Shown here one piece after another: positions 57,192 to 64,000 of a DNA stretch of 64,000 nucleotides (the first letter of the stretch is position 1; the number at the start of each line of letters is the position of its first letter). The position numbers and the translations under genes are program-made. Where the stretch lies: NCBI RefSeq assembly GCF_000334915.1, contig NZ_AMSF01000005.1, positions 59,054-123,053 of the forward strand, written 5' to 3'. The stretch is from Dyella ginsengisoli LA-4. Lineage in GTDB: Bacteria; Pseudomonadota; Gammaproteobacteria; Xanthomonadales; Rhodanobacteraceae. The notes beneath the pieces were generated by a model that was not told the origin of the DNA, searched no databases, and saw nothing but the letters and a program-made list of their open reading frames with translations.

Positions 57192-58619
57192 ATGGCTCGC
57201 TGGATGCTCAGGGCAGGGTTGCTCGCAGTGCTGTTGGTCGGGGCCGGCGCCGGTCACGCGCAGTCCTCCCCGACCTGGATCGTCACCGGCTCCGATCGCA
57301 TGCACTACACGGTGCAGGGCATCGGCGACCCGCGCGATGCGCAGGGTGCGCGGGTCACCCTGCGCGGCGTCGATCCGTTGCCCGGCCGGTTCGGCGCGTC
57401 GGGCCTCGCGCTCGATGCGGTGCCCTACCGTGGCCACCGGCTCACGCTCACGGCGGACCTGTCTACCCGCGACGCGACCCGGGGCGCTGTGATCTGGCTG
57501 CGCGTGGACGGTGCGCGCCCCTCGGAGGCGTTCGCCAACTCGCAGTTGCAGCCGGTGTTCGGCACGACCGCGGCGGCGCATCGCGAAGTGCGGGTGGACG
57601 TGCCGGCGGACGCCGAGAAGATCTTCCTCGGCACCGGGTTGACCGGCGCAGGCGAGGTCAGCACCACCGACCTGCGACTCACTGCCCACGCATTGCCCGC
57701 CGTGTCGATCACCCCGGTCAGCCTGCTGGATGCGGCCGTCGCCATCGTGCGCGGGCACGCCCTGCACGCCGCGCAGGTGGACTGGCCGACGCTGCTGCCT
57801 AAGCTGCATGCCATGGTGCCGGCCAAGGGCCCGCCGGCTGCGGCGTATCCGGCCATCCACGCGCTGCTGGGCGCGCTGGGCGATCACCACAGCCACATGG
57901 TGCCGCCGACGGTGGCGCAGCGGCTCGACCACGGCGGTTTCGAATCCTTTCCGCCGAAGGTGGAGGCGATGCCCGGCGGGGTCGGCTACATCGCCATGCC
58001 CAGTTACAGCGGATTGCAGGCGGCGGCCCGCCGCGCGTTCGTCAACACGATGATCGCCGACATCACCCGCGTGCAGGCAAACGCGTCGTGCGGCTGGGTG
58101 GTGGACCTGCGCCGCGATACCGGCGGCAGCATGCTGCCGATGCTGGCCGGCCTGCGTCCGCTGCTGGGCGAGGGCGTGATCGCCGGCTTCCGCAATGCAC
58201 AGGGGCGGGCGTACCCGATCCACGCCGCCAGCCCGCTCGATCCGGATCTGCCCAGGGGCCCTGCGCTGGAGCACGCCCGTGTCGCGGTGCTGCTCGGCCC
58301 TCACACCGCCAGCTCCGGCGAGGTGGTGGCGGTGGCCTTCCGCGGCCGGCCGGACACGCGCTCGTTCGGCCAGCCCACCGCCGGCCTGACCACCGGCAAC
58401 ACCGGCTACCACCTGCCGGATGGCAGCGAGATCTTTCTCACCACCACGGTGGACATCGACCGCACCGGCCACGCCTACGGCGACCGCCTGCCGCCCGACC
58501 AGCTGGTGCCGGACGATCCCGCCGCGAAGGGCGACGCCACGCTCGACGCCGCGCGCCAGTGGCTCACCGGCGCCTGCGGTGCACCTGCACAACGGGTCGC
58601 CGGCAGCCCGAACCTATAA
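57192..58619 (+). CDS. exported S41-family peptidase
   Basis: A 475-residue protein with a signal peptide (LLAVLLVGAGAGHAQ), an N-terminal beta-rich domain of about 150 residues that may bind a ligand or substrate, and a C-terminal S41 (tail-specific protease) fold. The fold has GYIAMPSYSG, a conserved DLRRDTGGS, the serine-bearing TASSGEVVAVAF and GQPTAGLTTGN. No PDZ domain is visible, so it is the PDZ-less type seen in many envelope lipid- or peptide-processing proteins. An open frame extends upstream but covers an intergenic stretch. Confidence 0.85.
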   Translation: MARWMLRAGLLAVLLVGAGAGHAQSSPTWIVTGSDRMHYTVQGIGDPRDAQGARVTLRGVDPLPGRFGASGLALDAVPYRGHRLTLTADLSTRDATRGAVIWLRVDGARPSEAFANSQLQPVFGTTAAAHREVRVDVPADAEKIFLGTGLTGAGEVSTTDLRLTAHALPAVSITPVSLLDAAVAIVRGHALHAAQVDWPTLLPKLHAMVPAKGPPAAAYPAIHALLGALGDHHSHMVPPTVAQRLDHGGFESFPPKVEAMPGGVGYIAMPSYSGLQAAARRAFVNTMIADITRVQANASCGWVVDLRRDTGGSMLPMLAGLRPLLGEGVIAGFRNAQGRAYPIHAASPLDPDLPRGPALEHARVAVLLGPHTASSGEVVAVAFRGRPDTRSFGQPTAGLTTGNTGYHLPDGSEIFLTTTVDIDRTGHAYGDRLPPDQLVPDDPAAKGDATLDAARQWLTGACGAPAQRVAGSPNL

Positions 58620-58646
58620 TCGGCGCTTGCCTTACCGGAGCCTGCC

Positions 58647-60317
58647 ATGAACGCCCCCACCCGCATCGACACCACCCGCACCATCCGCGCGCCGCGCGGC
58701 ACCGAGCTGAGCTGCAAGAGCTGGCTCACCGAGGCGCCGTTCCGCATGCTGCAGAACAACCTCGACCCCGAGGTGGCCGAGAACCCGGCCGAGCTGGTGG
58801 TGTACGGCGGCATCGGCCGCGCCGCGCGCAACTGGGAGTGCTTCGACGCCATCCTGCGCGCGCTGCGCGACCTCAACGACGACGAGACCCTGCTGGTGCA
58901 GTCCGGCAAGCCGGTCGGCGTGTTCCCCACCCACAAGGACGCGCCGCGCGTACTCATCGCCAACTCCAACCTGGTGCCGCACTGGGCCACCTGGGAGCAC
59001 TTCAACGAGCTCGATAAGAAGGGCCTGATGATGTACGGCCAGATGACGGCCGGCAGCTGGATCTACATCGGCTCGCAGGGCATCGTGCAGGGCACCTACG
59101 AAACCTTCGTCGAGATGGGCCGCCAGCACTACGCCGGCAACCTCAAGGGCAAGTGGATCCTCACCGCGGGCCTGGGCGGCATGGGCGGCGCGCAGCCGCT
59201 GGCCGCCACCCTGGCCGGCGCCTGCAGCCTCAACATCGAGTGCCAGCAGAAGAGCATCGACTTCCGCCTGAAGACCCGCTACGTCGACGAGCAGGCCAGC
59301 GACCTCGACGACGCGCTGGCACGCATCGCCAAGTACACGGCTGCGGGCGAGGCCAAATCCATCGCGCTGCTGGGCAACGCCGCCGACGTGCTGCCCGAGC
59401 TGGTCAAGCGCGGCGTGCGCCCCGATGCCGTTACCGACCAGACCAGCGCGCACGACCCGGTCAACGGCTACCTGCCGCAGGGCTGGACGGTGGAGCAGTG
59501 GTTCGAGCGCCGCAAGAGCGACCCGGCCGGTACCGCCAAGGCCGCCAAGCAGTCGATGAAGGTGCACGTGGAGGCCATGCTCGCCTTCCACGCTAAAGGA
59601 GTCCCCACCTTCGACTACGGCAACAACATCCGCCAGATGGCCAAGGACGAAGGCTGCACCAACGCCTTTGCGTTCCCCGGTTTCGTGCCCGCCTTCGTAC
59701 GCCCGCTGTTCTGCCGCGGCATCGGCCCGTTCCGCTGGGTGGCGCTCTCCGGCGACCCGGAAGACATCTACAAGACCGACCAGAAAGTGAAGGAGCTGAT
59801 CCCCGACGACGCCCACCTGCACAACTGGCTGGACATGGCCAAGGAGCGCATCAGCTTCCAGGGCCTGCCGGCGCGCATCTGCTGGGTGGGGCTGGGGTTG
59901 CGCCACAAGCTCGGGCTGGCGTTCAACGAGATGGTGCGCAACGGGGAGCTGAAGGCGCCGGTGGTGATCGGGCGCGATCATCTGGATTCCGGGTCGGTGG
60001 CGTCACCGAACCGGGAGACGGAGGCGATGAAGGATGGCTCGGATGCGGTGTCGGATTGGCCGCTGCTCAATGCGATGTTGAATGTGGCCGGTGGGGCGAC
60101 GTGGGTGTCGCTGCATCACGGCGGCGGGGTGGGGATGGGGTATTCGCAGCACTCGGGGGTGGTGATTGTTTGTGATGGGTCGGCCGAGGCGGACAAGCGG
60201 ATTGGGCGGGTGTTGTGGAATGATCCGGCCACGGGGGTTATGCGGCATGCGGATGCGGGGTATGACATCGCGGTGGAGTGTGCGCGAGAGCAAGGGTTGA
60301 AGCTGCCGATGGTTTGA
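58647..60317 (+). CDS. hutU: urocanate hydratase
   Basis: Second step of histidine breakdown, adding water to urocanate with tightly bound NAD+; 556 residues. Signatures are [47 protein letters not shown] and [19 protein letters not shown]. It is not adjacent to hutI or hutF, so the pathway genes are spread over 23 kb. Codon use changes visibly in the last 360 bases, where G/T-ending codons replace C-ending ones. Confidence 0.97.
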   Translation: MNAPTRIDTTRTIRAPRGTELSCKSWLTEAPFRMLQNNLDPEVAENPAELVVYGGIGRAARNWECFDAILRALRDLNDDETLLVQSGKPVGVFPTHKDAPRVLIANSNLVPHWATWEHFNELDKKGLMMYGQMTAGSWIYIGSQGIVQGTYETFVEMGRQHYAGNLKGKWILTAGLGGMGGAQPLAATLAGACSLNIECQQKSIDFRLKTRYVDEQASDLDDALARIAKYTAAGEAKSIALLGNAADVLPELVKRGVRPDAVTDQTSAHDPVNGYLPQGWTVEQWFERRKSDPAGTAKAAKQSMKVHVEAMLAFHAKGVPTFDYGNNIRQMAKDEGCTNAFAFPGFVPAFVRPLFCRGIGPFRWVALSGDPEDIYKTDQKVKELIPDDAHLHNWLDMAKERISFQGLPARICWVGLGLRHKLGLAFNEMVRNGELKAPVVIGRDHLDSGSVASPNRETEAMKDGSDAVSDWPLLNAMLNVAGGATWVSLHHGGGVGMGYSQHSGVVIVCDGSAEADKRIGRVLWNDPATGVMRHADAGYDIAVECAREQGLKLPMV

Positions 60318-60361
60318 GATCAGGCGGCCTTCCAGCCGACTTGAGAATTATGGAGACTTCT

Positions 60362-61714
60362 ATGCCCAGTATTACAGATGACTACATTTGTGCGTTGTCA
60401 AAATGGATTGCTGGGCCGTGCTCCATTGATATTCGCTTCGTTGCCGAAAGAACAGGCGAGGCAGGTATTTTTCAAGTCCTTTTTGTTCAAATCCACTTTT
60501 ATCCACTTTCGTCAGGAAATGAAGAGGCCTTCAATTTTGAAAGTCGGTTCGAAAATTTTATCTTCGGACAGCAAATACTAACGAATGTCGGATTAGAAAA
60601 TTCGATATCAGTGCTACAGGGCGCTGCTGCTGGAGAGGTTGTTGTGTATGACAAGAGGCTCCGACTCAGTGATGTGTCGATTGGATTTCCTGAATGGATC
60701 GAAACGCCGAATGAATGGTTTAATAGCCTCGGCTTTAGAATAAAAACATCTACCAGTCATAACGATGCATTACTAAAATGTTCGCGACACCAATACCAGG
60801 ATGAAGCGCTTCGGCGAGCGACGCCGCCGTTCGATGGGCTTAAGGACCTATGTGGTTGGCTAAATTTTTCCAGCCTCCTTGACTTACCAGTACCAGGGAC
60901 GATCGAGATACGTGCAGAGGCACCGGTCGATCTTGTATTTGCGGAATGTACTGTGGCAAATGGTTCGGTGACCTTAAAGCTTTTATCTCACGCGAATCTC
61001 GATGTTTCAGATATCGGATTGGCCGTTCGTGGAGTACCTTCGCCGGGGGTGACGGGGCGCCGACAGCTTGGGGGAGACGTTCAGTGGGATTCTCCTGTCG
61101 ATCACACTAGGACCGGAAGTGTTTCAGTTGAAATATCGGGCATCGATTCGGTGCTAGTGATGCTGTCTCTAGGAGACGCGTATGTCCGAAGGCAGTGGTT
61201 CACCGATTCGATTCGGTCCCGAAATGTTCGCCTTCTTTCAACACGGTACTTTGATCACGACCTGAAGATGGTCCAGAGATATCTTTTGGACGAGGTGAAC
61301 CAGGACAAGTTCGAGTTGGCAGTCGCAGCCCTTGCGCATTTGAGTGGCTACTCTGCCATGGTTCAGCTGGAAAAGGATTCGCCTGATCTCATATTAATAA
61401 CACCCGCGGGGCAGGTTTTAATTGTCGAGTGCACTATTCGGACTGCCGACGTACCAGCAAAAGTGGGCAAGTTAGTGGATCGCCGCGAGGCATTAAGAAG
61501 AGCCTTATCGACCGATGGCCGAGAAGCCTCAGTGGTTGCCGTCCTCGCTTGCCAGCTTGGCCATAATCAAATTGCAGCTACGCAGAGCGAGCTTGCGGCG
61601 AAGGGCGTAATTCTAGCTTCTAAAGAGGAATTGAATTGGCAGCTGAATACGCTCAACGCGCCTGTAAATCCTGATGCTCAATACGCGAGACTAGTGCAAA
61701 TGTTGGAGGGTTAG
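60362..61714 (+). CDS. unknown protein with PD-(D/E)XK-like C-terminal region
   Basis: A 450-residue protein that I cannot name. The start at 60362 has GGAG six bases ahead; an ATG four codons upstream is possible. The first 300 residues are mixed beta/alpha without a known motif. The C-terminal part reads as a restriction-endonuclease-like core: FELAVAALAHLSGY (Glu318), DSPDLILI (Asp342), VLIVECT (Glu356) and nearby AKVGKL. The usual Lys of the E-x-K motif is Thr358, with Lys367 or Lys370 as possible substitutes. It is AT-rich with unbiased codons, so it was probably acquired. A defence or DNA-processing role is possible but unproven. Confidence 0.72.
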   Translation: MPSITDDYICALSKWIAGPCSIDIRFVAERTGEAGIFQVLFVQIHFYPLSSGNEEAFNFESRFENFIFGQQILTNVGLENSISVLQGAAAGEVVVYDKRLRLSDVSIGFPEWIETPNEWFNSLGFRIKTSTSHNDALLKCSRHQYQDEALRRATPPFDGLKDLCGWLNFSSLLDLPVPGTIEIRAEAPVDLVFAECTVANGSVTLKLLSHANLDVSDIGLAVRGVPSPGVTGRRQLGGDVQWDSPVDHTRTGSVSVEISGIDSVLVMLSLGDAYVRRQWFTDSIRSRNVRLLSTRYFDHDLKMVQRYLLDEVNQDKFELAVAALAHLSGYSAMVQLEKDSPDLILITPAGQVLIVECTIRTADVPAKVGKLVDRREALRRALSTDGREASVVAVLACQLGHNQIAATQSELAAKGVILASKEELNWQLNTLNAPVNPDAQYARLVQMLEG

Positions 61715-61722
61715 GTAAAAAC

Positions 61723-61775
61723 GGGGGTCAGGTTCGACTTTCGAAGCAAAACGGGGCCAGCTCAGGTTCACTTAT
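61723..61775. repeat. two degenerate copies of a GGGGTCAGGTTC(A)CTT repeat
   Basis: The first copy (GGGGTCAGGTTCGACTT) ends at about 61740. The second (ACGGGGCCAGCTCAGGTTCACTTAT) runs from about 61751 to 61775, with a small internal insertion. Two further copies lie at 62811-62832 and 62848-62873. Such short words commonly flank REP-type or IS-derived sequences; which element they belong to is not clear. Confidence 0.65.
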
Positions 61776-61845
61776 TCCCTGTGCCGAAGTCGTACCAGGC
61801 CAGCCTTTTCGACATGTTCTTCTAGGCAACTCGGAGCAAAAACAA

Positions 61846-61914
61846 GGGTCACCATTTCGCCGCCGGGGAAGGACAGCTACGTGCCTGCTGACCCCGGCGG
61901 CGAAATGGTGACCC
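61846..61914. repeat. 23-bp perfect hairpin repeat
   Basis: The arms GGGTCACCATTTCGCCGCCG plus GGG (61846-61868) and the exact reverse complement (61892-61914) enclose a 23-base loop. The right part, read backwards, extends into GGGGTCAGCAGGCACGTAG and matches the sequence at 63923-63960 in inverted orientation, so this hairpin has a partner 2 kb away. Confidence 0.9.
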
Positions 61915-61959
61915 CTATTTTGGGCTTCGGTCACAAAAAGGGTACCTTTCTCCTCCCAT

Positions 61960-62409
61960 TTACGACCCGTCGGAGCCAAACGATTTTCCCGATTTTTTTA
62001 CATTGATCGTCTCGTCGCAATCAGGTGCAATGGCGCCAAAATTTGCACGAAACATGTCGGCAAACACGGCTTCCTCGTTGGGAAATTCGGAGTCTATTGG
62101 CCTTCCAAAGGAAAGTTGAAGTAGCCTCAATCCTTTCACTTTATCAGGATACGTTTTACGTATCCATGCCTCAGCTTTTTGAAAATCCTTGTATGCTGGA
62201 TCCTCGACAGCGTCCCACATATTCGTGTGAGTCATCTTCGGCTCTTTGATAACCACGACATAATTTATTTTACAGTATTCCTCTTTGCCGTATACAATCC
62301 CAAAAAAAGGTCCCTGGGCGAGAAATTGCGCAATTCTCCATACTTGCGATGATGCCGGGGCTGAAGCGACAGACAATAGAATTGCAATCAAAGCATTTCT
62401 AATATTCAC
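61960..62409 (-). CDS. small secreted protein of unknown function
   Basis: A 149-residue protein. A GTG start at 62409 with AAGGAG six bases ahead gives a clear signal peptide (VNIRNALIAILLSVASAPASS). The mature part has no recognised domain. It contains two Cys (YCKIN and DCDET) and a basic C-terminus (KKSGKSFGSDGS). Codon use is AT-rich like its neighbour, so it is likely foreign. A longer start 11 codons upstream would spoil the signal peptide. Confidence 0.65.
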   Translation of the reverse strand: MNIRNALIAILLSVASAPASSQVWRIAQFLAQGPFFGIVYGKEEYCKINYVVVIKEPKMTHTNMWDAVEDPAYKDFQKAEAWIRKTYPDKVKGLRLLQLSFGRPIDSEFPNEEAVFADMFRANFGAIAPDCDETINVKKSGKSFGSDGS

Positions 62410-62926
62410 GGCACGCTCCTTTCCACGGGAAGGTGGTTTCACGATAAGTATTGAGTTAGATCAATTTTATCTATTCACGAATTGAACTGATCGATAGGGT
62501 TAAGTCAACTGATTAAATCGTTCAACTATTTAGCTCGCCACCAAACTCAGTGATGCACGCGACGACTCCGGGTAGCATTTAATAGTCTCGCGTTACCCCG
62601 CACTCCCGGTTAATAGAAAGCACCCCATCATTGATTCAGTGTCGATTTTGCCAACCTCCCCAGAATGTTGGCCGCGCCTGGCGGCCATACGGATTTATCG
62701 AAATGGCGGGATCGAGTGAGGTATGTCAATTACGCCGAAAGTTCTTGCGCGTCAAGTGGCTGGGCCAGTAACGCAAAAAGCAAAGGTCCCATGCACTGAT
62801 CATGGAGGACATGGGGTCAGGTCTAGCTTTGTAGCACTTGATTGGGCAAAACGGGGTCAGGTTCACTTATCGGGTGTCAAGAAGCGAAATCTCCCCGTTC
62901 CGCCGGCCTTCGAAGGGCTCCGCGGT
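62410..62926. other. 517-base gap holding repeats only
   Basis: No gene is seen. The first half (62410-62640) is AT-rich and may hold the promoter of the small secreted protein. The second half has two degenerate GGGGTCAGG repeats (62811-62832 and 62848-62873). The IS3 element begins at about 62927. Confidence 0.6.
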
Positions 62927-63917
62927 TGACACTGTCGACTCCCCGTAATCTTGGTCCAGACATAACTGGAGGTCTCCGGGCAAACTAGCCCCAAGGAGAC
63001 CAAAGATGCGCAAGAGCAAGTTCACCGAGAGCCAGATCGTCGCGACGCTGAAGCAGGTCGAGGGTGGTCGGCAGGTCAAGGATGTATGCCGGGAGCTCGG
63101 CATATCGGAAGCGACGTACTACGTGTGGAAGTCCAAATACGGCGGCATGGAGGCGTCGGACGTGCAGCGGCTGCGCGACATCGAGGCCGAGCACGCCAAG
63201 CTCAAGCGGATGTACGCCGAGCTGGCGATGGAGAACCACGCGCTGAAGGATCTGATCGCAAAAAAGTTGTAGACCCGGCGCACAAACGCCCGCTGCTTGC
63301 CTGGCTGATGAGTCAGCACGGCTGGAGCGAGCGCCGGGCTTGTTCGGCGATGGGTCTGTCCCGGTCAACGGCGCGTTACCGGCGCCGGCCGGACCGGGAT
63401 GAGGAAGTGATCGCGCTGCTCGCCGAACTGGCTGAGCGGTTTCCTGAGCGCGGCTTCGGCAAGCTGTTCCAGCTGATCCGCCGCCGCGGCCGGGTGTGGA
63501 ACCACAAGAGGGTGTGGCGTGTGTATTGCCTGATGCAGCTCAACCGTCGCCGTCGCGGCAAGAAACGTGTGCCAAACCGGCATCCCATGCCCCTGGTGTC
63601 TGGCGAGCAGATCAACAACAGCTGGTCGATCGACTTCATGTCCGATGCCTTGTGGGACGGGCGCCGCTTTCGCACTTTCAACGTGATCGATGACTTCAGC
63701 CGTGAGGCGCTGGCGATCGAGGTCGACCTGAACCTGCCGGCTGCTCGCGTGATTCGTACACTCGAGCGCATCGCCGCATGGCGTGGTTATCCGGCCAAGC
63801 TTCGCTTGGACAACGGCCCCGAGTTTATTGCGCTGGCGCTGGCCGAATGGGCCGAGCGTAAAGGCATCGTCCTGGACTTCATCGAGCCAGGCCGACCGAT
63901 GCAGAACGGTTTGATGC
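62927..63917 (+). mobile_element. truncated IS3-family insertion sequence (IS407-like)
   Basis: Left end near 62927 (TGACACTGTCGACTCC), two overlapping transposase frames, and the right end lost where the element runs into a repeat at about 63917. The orfA type ([29 protein letters not shown]) fits the IS407 group. Neither terminal inverted repeat could be paired, because the right one is missing. The exact left boundary is an estimate. Confidence 0.8.
63006..63272 (+). CDS. IS3-family transposase OrfA
   Basis: An 88-residue DNA-binding protein with a helix-turn-helix ([29 protein letters not shown]) and a leucine-zipper-like tail ([19 protein letters not shown]). Near its end lies A_AAA_AAG (63260-63266) in the proper frame for -1 slippage into orfB, so OrfAB is the full transposase. 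OrfA alone usually acts as a regulator or inhibitor. Confidence 0.92.
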   Translation: MRKSKFTESQIVATLKQVEGGRQVKDVCRELGISEATYYVWKSKYGGMEASDVQRLRDIEAEHAKLKRMYAELAMENHALKDLIAKKL

Positions 63918-63961
63918 AAAATGGGGTCACCATTTCGCCGCCGGGGTCAATAGGCACGTAG
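63266..63961 (+). pseudogene. IS3-family transposase OrfB, truncated before the catalytic Glu
   Basis: The DDE integrase part (from [15 protein letters not shown]) has the first two catalytic Asp residues, in [13 protein letters not shown] and [11 protein letters not shown]. The reading frame then leaves family sequence straight after GRPMQNG, just before the expected IES(F) block with the Glu. The final residues [16 protein letters not shown] come from the adjoining repeat. No working transposase can be made from this copy. Confidence 0.9.
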
Positions 63962-63966
63962 TTGCC
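63923..63966 (+). repeat. inverted partner of the 23-bp hairpin repeat
   Basis: GGGGTCACCATTTCGCCGCC, then GGGGTCAATAGGCACGTAG, follows the broken IS end. It matches the reverse complement of the segment at about 61870-61916 with only a few changes (TCAGCAGG there, TCAATAGG here). The two copies face each other across about 2 kb and bracket the secreted-protein gene and the IS. Confidence 0.85.
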
Positions 63967-64000
63967 CGCCCCCGGCGTTGCCGAAGAGTAAGTGCCCGTC

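Noticed and set aside
62723..62929. 68-codon frame before the IS element
   Set aside because: Crosses two repeat copies and the probable IS end; no ribosome-binding site or homology.

Overview
This window comes from the chromosome of a GC-rich gammaproteobacterium. Gene content and order point to the order Lysobacterales (Xanthomonadales), probably the Rhodanobacteraceae (Rhodanobacter, Dyella, Luteibacter or Frateuria type). Supporting signs are the FimV-truA-trpF-LysR-trpB-trpA-accD order, a Zur/MerC-domain pair beside ribosomal protein THX, and a histidine pathway that runs through formimidoylglutamate (hutU, hutI, hutF). The family-level placement is inference. About 60 kb is ordinary core chromosome in tightly packed operons, many with 4-bp start/stop overlaps. 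I found no tRNA or rRNA genes and no CRISPR array.

Layout. 0-4.3 kb: a minus-strand operon of two dienelactone-hydrolase-like genes, a HIT protein and the three 5-oxoprolinase subunits (pxpB-pxpC-pxpA). 4.4-10.3 kb: rimO and a DUF3025 gene, small membrane and envelope genes, a decayed DUF3025 fragment and a sulfotransferase. 10.3-16.6 kb: greB, a membrane protein and a HerA-like ATPase in one operon, a MltD-like transglycosylase, and psd. 16.7-30.4 kb: prmB, aroC, a 2-hydroxyacid dehydrogenase, asd, fimV, truA, trpF, a cupin gene, a divergent LysR regulator, trpB, trpA and accD. The gap after accD holds four DnaA-box-like sites.

30.7-47.8 kb: PAP2 phosphatase and glycosyltransferase, gltX, Zur with a Zur box in front of a MerC-domain gene, THX with a palindromic terminator, then hutI/CLC channel/GNAT-nitrilase divergent from hutF. 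Next comes a complete envelope-stress module: a Spy/CpxP-like protein divergent from CpxR-CpxA with a matching GTAAA-N5-GTAAA box, followed by an MFS transporter. 47.8-48.7 kb is a gene-free island with an inverted pair of hairpin repeats and a hexanucleotide microsatellite. 48.7-60.3 kb: tandem nucleotide pyrophosphatase-like lipoproteins, an Ogt / Ada-AlkA alkylation-repair pair, a barstar-like protein, SoxR with a near-perfect SoxR operator facing a small unknown gene, HAD, DUF3429, an S41 peptidase and hutU.

60.3-64 kb is visibly different: AT-richer, repeat-laden and plainly acquired. It holds a 450-residue protein of unknown function with a PD-(D/E)XK-like C-terminal half, a small secreted protein of unknown function, several degenerate copies of a GGGGTCAGGTTC-type repeat, a 23-bp perfect hairpin with an inverted partner 2 kb away, and an IS3-family element. 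The IS element carries a canonical A_AAA_AAG frameshift site but loses its third catalytic residue where the repeat joins it. The 450-residue protein is the best candidate for an undescribed system in this window, though its function is not established.
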